Origin: Klebsormidium nitens
Taxonomy: Eukaryota; Streptophyta; Klebsormidiophyceae; Klebsormidiales; Klebsormidiaceae
Reading direction: 5' to 3'
Assembly: GCA_000708835.1 (NCBI GenBank)
Contig: DF237328.1
Coordinates: 25,647 to 89,646 of the forward strand
DNA length: 64,000 nt
Part shown: in pieces, positions 25,588 through 37,700 of the stretch
Numbering within the stretch: position 1 is the first letter of the stretch
How the letters are laid out: every line of letters starts with the position of its first letter
Made by a program: the position numbers and the translations under genes
Notes under the pieces: model-generated
What the model was told of the DNA's origin: nothing
What the model saw: the letters and a program-made list of their open reading frames with translations, nothing else
The model's database searches: none

Positions 25588-26010
25588 ATGAACGCTTGGT
25601 TCTGGTTGTGTGCTGCAAGCGGTCTAGGTGGGCTTGCAATCTACCTGACGTACAAAAGAAATTCCGGTCAGAGTGCATCAGAGATGGCGCTGAGATCGCT
25701 CAAGCGCGAGATGAGTCGCTTGAAGGTCCTTTCAGAGAAGGAAAACAACGTTCTTGAAGATCTCGAAAGTTTGCAGAACAAGAAGCTGCGCATAGTCTCC
25801 AAAAGAAACGTCCGCTGGGAGCTAGCTAAGGTAGAACGAGACGTTCTTGAGGCAGAGAAACGTCATGCGGACGTGGCGGGAGCGGCCAGGAAGCAGTTGG
25901 TCAAAACCAGAGACACATTTTTGGAGTACTTGCAACAGTCTGGGATGTCGCAGAGTGACTTCAGGGAGATCATTGGAGGGAAGCTCCTAAGCGAGGATGT
26001 GGGCGGTTGA
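25588..26010 (+). CDS. Tandem-family small coiled-coil protein, copy 3
   Basis: 140 aa, single exon. The N-terminus WFWLCAASGLGGLAIYLTY is a likely signal anchor followed by KR. Then come ASEMALRSLKREMSRLKVL (matching SEKAL…L in the other copies), a coiled-coil stretch, EAEKRHADVAGAARKQ, and FLEYLQQSGMSQSDF. It lacks the 10-12 residue middle insert seen between coil and AEKRHA in copies 1 and 2. ATG 25588 is the only good start. Function unknown. Confidence 0.7.
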   Translation: MNAWFWLCAASGLGGLAIYLTYKRNSGQSASEMALRSLKREMSRLKVLSEKENNVLEDLESLQNKKLRIVSKRNVRWELAKVERDVLEAEKRHADVAGAARKQLVKTRDTFLEYLQQSGMSQSDFREIIGGKLLSEDVGG

Positions 26011-27480
26011 AGGTTTGCCACGTGTCGCATGTAGGTGAATGAAGTTCGTGCTGGTCAGGAGTAGCGGGAAAACCAAGGCACGAAACCTTGCCCAAATATA
26101 TAACAGATGTCATATTGCCGCAAACGGTCCTCTAGTAATCTATGAAGCTAGATGGTCGTTTGAGCCAAAGCACAACAGCAGTGTCCTGTCACCATTTTTG
26201 ATAAGCGCGTTCGAAACGTGTGGGCGCGCACGTTCAATATGTTCAGGGCCCGCACGTCACCGTATCCATAAAACGACGCGATGCAGGAAAACTCCCAGCA
26301 CTTAAGGAAAAGTGACTGACACCCGCCTTGTGTACCCTGCGTTGAGCTGTTTTGGTCACGCCACTTCCTTCTGGCGCTTTCCTTCCTTAGCTCCTTGTGT
26401 GGTTTCTGAGTCGTTGGAGGCAGTCAAGGGACCTCACAACGGCTCCAACTTCCACGTCGAAACGGCACAGAGGAAGCCAATCAGATTTGCAAACGCCTGT
26501 ATTGCTAACGTTGTGTAGCCGATCGTAGCTGAAGTTAACATAGTTAATCTGCATACAGAATATTAACCTGGGAACAACCTTTCCAAGTACCCTTCGGATC
26601 TTGCATATTGTCCGGAGTCGACAATTCATCATCTACCGTTGCTGGCCGGACTTAGCTACAGCTAAGTCCGGCTTCTACAGCTGTAGAAGCGTTAGTGCGA
26701 TGGCCGACCGTCTAGGAAGCAGCTTCGCTGCACCAGAGAATGATGGTGCGGTAAGTTGCATGGGTTACCACTCTGACGGGCCTGTGCAGAGCAAATGCCG
26801 CAGCACTAAGTTGGCCGCAAAAAGTCAGCATGCGATCGCCTCTTCCACATTTACGTCACTCAGGCTCGTACGGTATCATGCTGTATATGTGCATGCCTCA
26901 GATTGAAGGTTACTTTGGTTCCTAGGATAAGCATCCCTGTTGAATCGGAAGCGCCGAATCTATCAATTCGCGTGAGCGATACAAATATATACCACTGCAC
27001 CGCTAGTGCGTTCGATCTAGAACACTGTTGTAAACCGTCGAATCTGCATCCATTGACTTCTAATCAGCATGAGTGAGCCGATCGAGATTCGGAGGCGGCT
27101 AGCGAGGTCATTAATGCAATCGTTTGGCCTGCCAGAGCATGCCGGCGCATTCTACGATGCAAAGTCCGAATCGCTTGGAGGAGACAATGGGCGAACTGCG
27201 CGACAACAACAATAACAAATGATCAACCTGGTAACTTACTCAGGCACGTCGACCAAACAATATTGTCATAGGTTACATAGTTAGGTTAGTTTATATTACG
27301 CCATAATGTTTCCGGCCGCTGCTCCTAGTTAAACACAAACATAGTTATGCACGAAAGGATCCAATGTCTTAGTATATACCAACTATTACTTACCTAGTCA
27401 AGCCGAACCAATGACACTCAACCCCGGACACACTCAAACCGTTTCTTTCGTACCCCGCCGGATCACCTCTGCAGATTGAA
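26011..27480. other. Convergent spacer between tandem family and lipase gene
   Basis: No gene supported. Its one notable item is a pair of adjacent perfect hairpins at 26645-26690, listed separately. Open frames here are short and without motifs. Confidence 0.55.
26645..26690. repeat. Two adjacent perfect inverted repeats
   Basis: The first has 12 bp arms (GCCGGACTTAGC / GCTAAGTCCGGC) around TACA at 26645-26672. The second is a 20 bp perfect palindrome, GCTTCTACAGCTGTAGAAGC, at 26671-26690, overlapping the first by two bases. There is no U-tract like a bacterial terminator. The role is unknown: 3' RNA structure, transposon-end remnant or protein site. Confidence 0.85.
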
Positions 27481-30400
27481 CTACGAGACTTGACACAAGC
27501 ACTCCCTTAAGCAGCGGCAGACCGCATCGATTCCGTCTAGACCGTTCACGCTCTCCCATTTTAACCTGTTTCGACACCTGTCAAAAATGCTGTCATACAA
27601 CTCCAGAAACGCGTCCCCACCCCTCGTTGGACTGATGATGTAGTGTATATGGTCCCCACGTATTACGGTGTAGTACCTGCATACGAAACAACGGAGCGTC
27701 AAGACAACAGTGGTTGGTAAAAATAGCTCCTGTCGTTCATGAACGGCACCCCAGGATGCCAACGCGTGCGACCTCAGCAAAGCAATCTCAACACGAAAGC
27801 CAATGCCAGGGGGTCTTCAAAGCTACGGCCAAAAGCACAGGTCACGAAGCAGAGAAAGCCTTGATAAGTCGGAAACACTTGAGCCCCTCTCGAACTTCTT
27901 CGGTTCGCTTTCTGCATCTAGCAAGTAGCCGAGATCGAAACCCCGTGACACGGAAGACCTCACTGTACTTGAGGGCAGCGAGGCGTATCGTCAGTGGGAG
28001 TTTCGGCTCGATGACATCGGCCACCGCGTCGCGTCAGCACAACAAAACTCAAGCTCTGCTTAACTTACAAGCGGAACCGCAACATCCCATGCAAACGCTT
28101 TTCCCGCGCAGCGAAGAGAAAGACGGGGACGTAAGAAAAGGGAAAGAGAGAACAAAATAGATGACGCACCACACCCCCGGTCGCAGAACGAGCCCGTTCC
28201 GAAGCTCCTTCTCCCCCACGTAACAGTGCGCGTGCTCCTCCGGGATCCGCGGGAACATTTGCGAGAAAGTGTTAAGCGCCCCGTCGTTCTCCCACCAATC
28301 CTCGTCCCTGCAGATTCAGATTCGCAAGCTCTAAACGGGGACTCTGGAAGGGTTGTCGCTCCAGAAGCAAGCCTCATTCGACAATGTCACTGCGAGAAGG
28401 TGTTCAAGGCACCGTCGTTCTCCCACCAATCTCCGTCCCTGCAAAATAGATTCGCAAGCTCTAAACGGAAAACTTTGGAGGATAGTCGCTCCAGAAGCAA
28501 ATCATGCTTACTCGACCACGTTTTTGCTGGGAGGCGCTCAGGGCCCCATAGATCCTCGGGACTTGTGAAACTGAAACGTTCAACTCTAAGGCTAGAGGAC
28601 ATATGAGGTGAATCGAGCTTGAATTCAGTCTACACTGCATGAGAGAACGTGATTTTACGAAGTGCAGAATGTGTGCAGAGCTGGTTGACCGTTTGCGCTT
28701 CTTGAGAGTAAAAGAGAGAGTTGGATTCATTTGTGCCGGGGGATCGGAAACGTACCGCATCGAAGAAACTCCAGCGGGCTTCGAAAGGCTGGTATGCTTC
28801 GTGATGATCACGATCCGGCTTGAGAAAGTGCTCACCTGTAACCTTCGTATGGTAGCCGAACGTTCAGGGGGTGCGTCCAGCTCCCGATCTGGAGCACCCT
28901 CCAAACAAACAATGGGTGTACTTGGCTCCCGGCGGGGACGTGGCGGCCAAACACTTCCTGGGTCTGAGCAGTAGCGTAACTGTGGGACAAGAGAAATGAA
29001 TACTTCTCCAGTGAGTTAGGTAGCGTAACTGTGGAGAGAATTGACTACCTTTTCTGAAATATTTGAAGTAAGCTCAAGTTCTAGTGAGAACGAAGCTAAC
29101 ACTGATATATGTAGATCCAACAAAGCACCCCCTCCGCAGCCGTACCCACCCTAACCACAATAATAACCATACCCGTCCCAATACTATAACATAAGCTCAC
29201 TGAGCCATTTCTAGAGAACAATCGAGAATTGACTCCAGGGGCGAAAAGTCGGCAATCTGCGTGCATTGATGTTGCCGAAGAAGCATCTGGAAGCAGATGC
29301 AGGACACGGGCAGCGGTTCCTTTGTCGGAGACAGCCAAGAAGGTCCCTACTTGGGATGCAATGTACCGTCGTCTCGAGTTTAAGGCGGATATTGCGATGG
29401 GACACGTTGCGGATAGCAATTTGTTGCATTCTGACGACTGCAACAGAGAAAGAAGCGCTGATCAAGAAAGAAAAAAGGACAAGGAGTATGACAACTGATG
29501 GTATCGCTTCGACGAAGCCGGCTGACGAATCCTGCACTGGGTTCATAAAGATAATCTTACAGCCGCTACAGGCACTGCTTCTGACGCTCCAAGAAGGCAT
29601 TCAGAGCGATCGCAAACACGCATACCAAAGCAAGCTCCTTTCAACCAGATCATTCCAGTCTGTAACCAATTGCGGAAGGTTCGAGCAAGGTAACGGCTCC
29701 CAACTAATGCACTGGAGATCCCATGAAGAGCACATCCTCATACAAAGGATCCGACACCTTAAATAAAGGGTATCCAAATAAGTGTCCAGCCGCTTCTGCC
29801 ACTAGACGTTGCATCAAAGAGGCAACCTCACCTAAAGTAATAGGTATCCGGGTAAGTAGCCAGTCGGTTGTTTACCGCGCGCCGCTTTGTATGCTCAGGT
29901 CCGGCAGGATTCAATCGGTCCCCGCAAACGGTCTTCAAAGAAAACTGAATGCTCAACACTCCTAATGAAACTAAGGAGAAACTCTCACCCAACATAGAAG
30001 GTATCCGGATAAGTCGCCAGTCGCTTGTTCAACTGCGCGCTGCTCTGTATGCTCAGGTCCGGCAAGATCCAATCGGCCTCGGCAACTGGTCCCCAAAAAG
30101 AAGCAGATTTTCAACCAACGATAAATCCTCACCTAAAATAAAAGGTATCCGAATAAGTCGCCAGTCGCTTATCAACCGCGCGCTGCTCTGTATGCTCAGG
30201 TCCGGCTGAATCCAATCGGTCCCGGCAAACGGTTCCTGAAGAAAACTGAAGCCTGATGAAACCAAGGAGAAGCCCTCACCTAAAATAAAAGGTATCCGGA
30301 TAGGTCGCCAGTCGCTTGTTCAACCGCGCACTGTTCTGTATGCTCAGATCCGGCGAACTCCAATCGGTCCCGGCAAACGGTCCCTAAAATAATTTGAAAG

Positions 30401-33400
30401 GTCAAACCTTCTTACGAAAGTAGAAGGAACCTTCACCTGAAATATCAGGTATTCGGAGAGGTCGCTTATTCAAGAATGCGCTGCTTTGTATGCTCAGGTC
30501 CGGCAGAATCCAACCAGTCCCGGCAAACGATCCCCAGAGAAAACTGCTCATTAAACCAAGGAGAAACCCTCACCTAAAATAAAAGGTATCCGGATACGTC
30601 GCCAGTCGCTTGTTCAGCCGTGCGCTGCTTTGTATGCTCAGATCCGGCAGGATCCAATCGGTCCCAGCAAACGGGCCCCGCCTCCCTAGCAGCGCCTCGA
30701 GGAGCCCCGTGACGCCAGCTTGGTGCCAGCTCAGCTCGAAATGGTCGAACCCGAAATCGTAAAACTTTTTGAGGAAGTCGATGTCAAGCCAGTGGAAGAT
30801 GACGACGCCGATCGCGAGAACGCTCAGCAGGCTGGGGTGGCGCAGCGTGGTGCCGTCGGAGAAACTAGAGCGGGAGAAAGGAGGGATTCTGTGAGATCGT
30901 TATGAGAGGGAAAAAGGTGACGAGCCAGAAGAAGAAAGATACCCATGCGCTGGAGGCTGGGGTGACGCAGCATGTGCCGTCGGAGAAATTAGAGCGGAAG
31001 AAAAAGGGGTTCTATGACATCGTTATGAAAGCAAGAAAGGTGTCGACCCAGTGGGAGATGACGACGCCAATTGCGAGCGCACTCAGCAGGCTGGGGTGGC
31101 GCAGCATGGAGCCGTCCGAGAAACTAGAGCGGAGAAAAACGAGCGCGAGAGATGATTGCAACGAGAAGGATATTTAAAATAAGAACGGCGAGGATGCTGA
31201 GCAGGCTGGAATGTGGCGCCATCCTCGGAGCTAGCACGGACAGAAAGAACGAGTTGTGAGATACATGTAGGGAAACTTAGAGAGGCAACACAAAAATAGA
31301 ATTTCGAGTGGGGGCAAATACTCCTAAATGATGGATTCGGAGCGAAAAAGATAAGGCCAAAGGAGTGCAGACGAAACCTTGCGAGAGCCCATATGACAAC
31401 AGGATGAAATCAAACAGCGCCGTCAGAAAAACCAGGACGAAGTGATCGGTGATGATGGTGACGGGAACCAAACCGAATTTTGAGGGCAAGCATGTTGAGA
31501 AAATAGCAAGATAAGCTGATAGGATGACGGACGGAAGTTGAAGCTTGTCTTTAAACCCGTCCGTGCGAAAATCAAACTGAGGAAAAAAGTCATGAAGCAC
31601 CGTCCAATTTGTGATTTGTGAAAGTTCGTTGACCGCAGGAACTCACGGTCGCCGAATAAAGAGCCGGAAGGAGATCGATGGAACTTGGAAGGAATAGCGC
31701 GAGGAAGGAACATGCAGAAGATAAAAAGCAGGAAAAGGAGAAAAGCAAGAGCAAGTCGTAGAACGAAACGTAGGGGACAGTGAAAGACAAGGTGCGAGCA
31801 CAGAGGGAGGCTTGATCAACTGACAGGCAGAAGCCATTGAGGCACGTAAAAATGCACACAGGTGATAAGAGGCGCTAAAATTATCGGCGCACCTCAACCC
31901 GTCCAGGTACACCCGCGTCGTCCCGTTCAACGACCCGCTCAGTGACGTCACGCTCAGCACCCACTTCGCGTTCGTCTTTGGATGCCCCTCGAATTCGCCC
32001 TCCGCCAGCATCGTGTGCAGTAGCCGGATGGTCTGCGCGCCGGACGAGTGCCCCACGAAATGCACCGGATGGTTCTCGTCCCAATTTGGATAAAACCCGT
32101 CCCAGGTTTTACCGTACCGCTTATGCCCGCAAGCTCGACTGTGCGCTTCTCCGTAGTCAACCGTGCCGCCCTTTATTTGGTAGAAAAGCTCGCAGGCCCT
32201 GCAAAAGGAAACAATCGAGGGTGTCAGAAACTGAATACTTTCGGACCAGTCCGGTTGAAACCCGTCCTAGGTTTTGCCGTAGCGCCGGTGCCCGCAAGCC
32301 CGACTGTGCTCTTTTTCAATAGTCAACCGTACCGCACTTCATCTGGTGGTACAAACGGCAGGCCCTGCAGAGGTCCCTAGGCATGCAGAGTCTACCTTGG
32401 CTGTAATCAAACCGTCCCGCCTCTTAGAAAAGCTCGCAGGCTGTTCAAAAGTTTTGGAAACGTTTGCAGAAGAACGGTTCAGAGTCTTGCCGTACCGGCG
32501 ACGTCCGCAAATAAGGATGTGCATTTCGCCTAGGTCAACCGTCCCACCTCACAACCAGCGAGGAAATCTGTGATCCTTGATTCCTCACTAGTTAATAACA
32601 AAGTTCTTTGAGAACCTGACACGATCTATTCCATGAATGCACACGTTAGGTGGTGTCAAGGCCGCTCACCGGTCGTGCAGACTCGCCAGCGCGCCGACAT
32701 CTGACACCATGACGTTCCTCGCCCGGTGCTCCGCCCCGCCCCAGTAGCTGGTGCCACAAAGCCTCTGCAAACCGAACCCGACACAGTCAGAACCTCCCTG
32801 TGGCCAAAACTACCCCAAGCTAAAAGTGGCGCCCTTGGTCGAATGCAGACCAAGGGGTCATTTTCGCCGTACCTATCCTAGAGATTTGGCTGAGAGCCCC
32901 ACCACTGAATCTTCACCAAAAACGTCACTTTTCCTCCGTCATGTGGACTCTATCCCAGCAACCAATTTCGACCTCAATCCGAATCTAGCTCAACCCATTG
33001 CATGCTTAGGTGCTGCGATGGATCTTGAAGGGGTCCATGAATTCTGGCGGAGAAGTTGGGAGTTGGATATGAAGCAGGTACGACGCCGTCACTTGCACTT
33101 TCAGCCTGCCAACTCAGCAGCTGCCAACCTATTCAACCACCTTTTGCCTGTACAATTCCACCAGTGTTTCACCGTGCTTCTGCAGAATCCATTGAATCCC
33201 CAAATCTTCTAAGACTTCGCCCCATACCAAATTGACGTTCACCCGAAATCCCTGTCCCTACAGCCCTCGCCGGCTTGGCTCAAAATCGATTGTCCGGTCA
33301 TTCTATTTGCAACACCGTCACAACTGCTGCAAAGTCAACCCCGTGAAGGTGATTTGTCAAAGCGCACCTGATTCCCAAACCCAAAGATTCCATGGACCAA

Positions 33401-34782
33401 CACAATGGGCACGTCCTCCGGCCCGTCGAATACCCCGGGCGGGGCCCGGTTCAGCTCGCGCTTCAAACTGGCCGGGGTCTGCTCCGCCTCTGCGATGTAC
33501 CCCGTGAAGGACTTGGCAACAGACCACGCCCCTGCAGAGGATAAGCGATTTTCCAATGACTTTTGAACCACAGTCTGCGTTGTCCCATATGAGATTTCCA
33601 GATTGGGAGTCTGACAACGTTTGCTTTGAAGTAAGAGGCGCTTGGACTAAGGGAGACGGGTGGGGTTGTTAGGGTGGGTTAAGATGCGAAGCGCGTCATC
33701 TTTTGAGTTAGGCTTTTTAGTTCACTTTCTCCAGTGGCTGGTAAATCAAGCGAATGTTGCAGTGTGAAATTGCAAGCACAAGCACAAGCGCTGGCTAAGG
33801 TGAAAATTGCAGGTTGCCGAGTTGAATGACAGCAAACGTAGTCCTAGCCTTCGACGGTTAGTTGCAGAGACGCTGTTGCCATCATTACGCTCACAATCTT
33901 TACCTGCTTGCCTCTGTAAATCTGGTAAGACATGCCCATCTTCAACAATCAATGACGGCATTGCTGAGGTGGATAACATTCCCCACTAATGTGACTGCGT
34001 TGAGAATTAGGGTTCCAGGCTTTGAGGTTCTGCCCACAGATTGCTCCAAGGTTGGATCTATCTATGCTCTGGTTGTTGCGCTTGTCACCCTCAACAAAAC
34101 ATACAATGCAACCTGAAACGAGACAAAACCTAGCCAGCCGGCAGCTCATTTCAGATTAGGAGTCTTTACCCTTAGTCCTTGAGCAGCGAGCTTAGCTTCA
34201 CTGTCACTATATAAATGACAAACAGGCAGTTTGGATTTTGATCCAAGCTGTTCCTTGTTCCCAAGAAACCAGTCCAGGACAACGTTTTGAGCGGTGTCCT
34301 AGGACAGCACGAGACAGTACTTTCTCTACACGCAAACATCCTGATTACCACACTTGTAACGGCAAGAGTAGAAAAGAAAGCATTTCAAACCGAGGCAGGA
34401 TAAAGTCAGGCTGCAAACCTGGAGCAAACTCAGTAGCATCTCATGTCCAAGTTGACAGCTACACCACACTTTTAAAATCATGATAGTTTGGAAGGTTGCA
34501 TAAAGTAGCAGTCACCTCAACATCATGAGAAACTTTGAACAAGGCCCCAAAGATCAGTCACAGAAAAGACTGCTGGTTGGTCATGCGAGATGTAAACTTA
34601 CCCGCAGCACTGCCAACTGCTCCTTCTGTCCTCAGCGTCACGAGCACCTCCCGCGCAACTGCCGACGCAGCGATTGTGAATGCAAACCCCGCGTGCATTG
34701 CTGTGCTCAGCAGGACCTCTAACAACGTAAACCACAGGTAGGCCGCGGTTCGCGCCTTGGTAACTGCCCTCCAGAACCTCAT
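27481..34782 (-). CDS. Plant-type alpha/beta-hydrolase (triacylglycerol lipase-like)
   Basis: Eight exons: 34602-34782, 33368-33531, 32670-32764, 31893-32198, 30574-30864, 28836-28979, 28170-28307 and 27481-27676. Phase closes through all to 504 aa. Exon 1 gives a hydrophobic N-terminus (AAYLWFTLLEVLLSTAMHAGF), likely a membrane or secretory anchor. The fold begins at PIVLVHGIFGFG (oxyanion motif, about residue 107). The nucleophile elbow is FVGHSSGAQ (Ser about 198). Later conserved pieces include SLSGSLNGTTRVYLDG, DWILPDLSIQ, DWWENDGALNT and GDHIHYI, the last likely carrying the catalytic His. The order matches plant proteins resembling staphylococcal lipases. It presumably hydrolyses ester lipids; the substrate is not shown. 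Several introns carry decayed junction copies. ATG 34782 begins a good exon with donor at 34601. Confidence 0.93.
28375..28500 (-). repeat. Near-identical copy of lipase exon 7 5' edge and intron flank
   Basis: The + strand string ccgtcgttctcccaccaat, the acceptor region and the following attcgcaagctctaaacgg occur both here and at 28280-28340. Offset is about 125-135 bp. This is one of the youngest-looking duplications in the window. Confidence 0.9.
29010..29042 (-). repeat. Copy of lipase exon 6 5' edge with acceptor
   Basis: On the minus strand ccacagttacgctacc repeats the true cccacagttacgctactg 40-50 bp upstream of it, giving two tandem candidate acceptors. Only the proximal one keeps phase to SYATAQTQEVFGRHV. 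Confidence 0.75.
29740..30560 (-). repeat. Six copies of lipase exon 5 3' edge with donor
   Basis: Each copy repeats the exon end coding for DLSIQSSARLNKRLATYPDTFYF plus its donor. The + strand core is cacctaaaataaaaggtatcc with tatgctcaggtccggc. Copies lie near 29763, 29830, 29987, 30131, 30275 and 30435, against the true donor at 30573. Spacing is about 140-155 bp for most. Identity remains high over about 90 bp in several. Confidence 0.93.
30940..31245 (-). repeat. Three copies of lipase exon 5 5' edge
   Basis: Near 30955, 31085 and 31190 the + strand core caggctggggtggcgcagc and gccgtc(g/c)gagaaactagagcgg repeats the exon 5 start and acceptor (true exon start 30864). So the same exon is flanked by arrays on both sides, each copying its own edge. 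Confidence 0.9.
32225..32570 (-). repeat. Two decayed copies of lipase exon 4 5' edge
   Basis: Blocks at about 32265-32360 and 32395-32555 repeat the exon start coding for ACELFYQIKGGTVDYGEAHS and its ctgcag acceptor (+ strand cores gcccgcaag, gtcaaccgt, gctcgcagg). Confidence 0.85.
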
Positions 34783-37700
34783 CTTGCCAGACAGATGCCT
34801 TAACGTTCTATGGGTTAGGTGTTCGTCGAATCATTGCTTGATGACATGGTCGGAACTACTGACAAACTGCAGAGCATTGCCAACGGGCTGGGACACCATC
34901 AGTCCCTGATCAGATGGTGCTCATAGCTCCAAGTCACGTCGAAGTGGTGAGGTGAAGATAGGGGCCATAGGGGGCTTCATCATTCATGGTTGACATGATG
35001 AAGAAGCAGAAGAAGATGGGGTCCCGGGGGAGAACTTGAAAGGCCGCGGAGGAGGGAACCGGAAGTTTTGTACACAGTGTCAGTGGTTGTGCAAGTGCCA
35101 AGAAGGGGTTTGCCGCTAACACGTGGCTCCATTTCGAACCCGTTCGGCTGGATGAAAGATTTTGGCAATCAGAACAAACCAATCATACGGCCCGGTGGCC
35201 CTGGCTCTGACAACTGCCGTGCTTTGAGCCAGGAGCTCCCTGCCATCTCGTTGCCGTTGATAAGATATCTTGGACGGTCAGTAGTTCTAGATAGAAACAA
35301 GAACCTTTTCGGAGAGATTGATTAAATCTGGGTTACCTACCTATTGGCAGACATGAGATGGCGGGCTGGTTACCTATGCAAGGTTTCGTGAAATCAGGTT
35401 TACCTAACAGCTTCTCTCGGTACCGGTGTATTGAATACGGTCGTCGGTATGTTTAATTTGAGGTTTATTTCTGTGCGCCGAGGTTTACGGAGTTCAGGGT
35501 CCAGCCTGTGCGAAATCATCGCGAAAACAAGATCCTGAAGTTTGAACATGTCCTCATGAAGAAATCTCACTTAACTATCTAGTTCATAAAACAGCTCACC
35601 AGCCGTCAACTGCCGCTTTCGACCATCGGACTGCTGAACATGAGAGATTGGGCAGGAGAGGTCTAAGTTTCAAAACCGTTGATGCAATCTGTTCAATCTT
35701 ACGGTCTCAGGACTGTCCAATAATTGAAGCAGTACAGACCTCAGTCGCGCTTGGTACGTACCACATGTACTGAAATTTTGCGGCTATGATCTCACTTGCA
35801 TGGTCAGCAAGATCAGTGCGCAGGCGTTTCAGGCTTCAGCTGCAGGGCGCGGTCCGGGTTGGGGGAGCCATATCGGAATTGGCATTTGCATTTCTCCTAG
35901 GCTGAGGAGGGTACGTCTCCACAGAGGTGGTAATAGCATGTTGTTAGGGCGGGGTGAGATATGAGCTGGTCATCAGGAGGTTCAGGGCAACACAGGAGGC
36001 TATCATTTTGCAGGGACTCGGGCGTTGGATCAGAAGGGGTAGTGAGCATGTGCAGTCGAACTCTGATCTCACGCCGGTGCTGAATAATCTGGCAGGGCTA
36101 CCTTCTGAGCGAGCCTGGATCAAAATGTGGGCGAAATCCGAGTGAAGTGGTGCGCTTATGCCACGAGTTTTGATGGTGAGTCCTTCCTTTGGAGATGAGT
36201 CTTGTTTCCTTATAATTTATTTTGGTTGGTCCTTCCGATGCTTTTGCTGTAGTTGCTTGCCAGTCCTCTGGTTTTGTGGTAAATTTCAGCATTGTCCGTT
36301 CTCCCTTGTGTCGGCACCAATGTGGGTTTGCTTGGACAGGGTTTGCGGAGAGGTTTTCCCAGGCGAACTTGAAAGATTGACAGTTGAGAGTCTGCTGAGT
36401 GGCGGTGGCTGAATTACTAATGAAGCTTCCACTTCCTTGGTTCCGTAGGCTGTTCTGAAATAGGTGCGATTGCCAGATTGAACATCTACACGTAATGTTT
36501 TGTTCCTCTGATGTCTAAGTTCCAACTGTTCTGATGGATCTAAGTTGGATGTTATTCTGCATCTACACAATTCATACAATTTATTACATTCATATTCTTT
36601 TTTCATGTTACCTAGACATTGCTCATAGCAACTACATTCTGAGAGGTTTTGTTGTGTCTGATGCTTTGTTTAAGTTGTGCGTGCGCCATCAAGGAAATTT
36701 AGTGCTAAGAGCGCTCGTAGGATGCACAGATTGCATCCGTTGATATCCCAAGTGTACTTCACAACATAGAGCAGCATTGCGTTGTTCCGTAAACTCAAGC
36801 TCGTTGCGTTTGGGAGTACATTCGAAGTTCCTTGTTTGAGTGCTCCTGTAAGTCTTGCAAATCTGCAATATGTGGTTGCAGTTTATATCAAATCTAGTCT
36901 GAGGCAAACAGCAGAACCTACGTCTCCACATCCTTCAAGCTGTGTCTCACCATTACCATCTAGATGATCAGGTCAGTCCAACAAGACATCTGCGCACGTT
37001 TAGCTTATCTGGGCAAATTTGAGGTCCTACCTTGCCTGGACACTCCAACCAGATGTGCACTCAAGTGCGGTCGCTGTCTGCGCTTTGATTAGCTCTTCCA
37101 TATTGGCTTGCTCAATGTTGCCTTGGGGCCTTGGTTTTTGGGGCCTCAGCAACTTTACCTCAAAAGCAAGCTGTTTATCCACTGCTAAATGAGAGGTGCT
37201 TATTATTTGCCAATTCAGAACAGAATTTGCAATATTGTTTGCTTGCTTGTATTGAGTTTAACAAGCAGAAGTATGCGTTTTCAGTTTGTAATACAAGTTT
37301 GCTCAGGATGCCTTGCATGCAGAACAAGCGCTGAAGGGGGCAGTTTGCTTTGAGTCGAAACACATATTCCTGTTTTTCATTTCTTCCTTGAACAGATAAA
37401 AGATTGCGGCTCGCAGCTGTGTCGAGTCTGGCTCTCGTTGACGCAGGTCTCCTTTAACCTGGTTCCTGGATTTTGAAGTGAATTGCAAATAGAAATATTG
37501 GTGATGTATGTTTGCTTGTTGATCTACATAGGCATGTGTCCCGATTGGGTTCCCATAGTTGTCCTGTGGCTTTGTACAAAAGGCACCTCATGTTGAATCA
37601 AGCTGGCCTGCTCAACTTGCTCTTTCAATTTGGAATGCTGGCTGCACTGCTGTTTGCTTCTCGCAAATCAACCCTTGATCAGAAAAGCGAGCAGTTTTTC

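Noticed and set aside
29740-30560. Lipase exon-5-like blocks as a tandem gene cluster or a CRISPR-like array
   Set aside because: They contain exon end plus donor only, are diverged, have no constant repeat with unique spacers, and match solely the adjacent exon.
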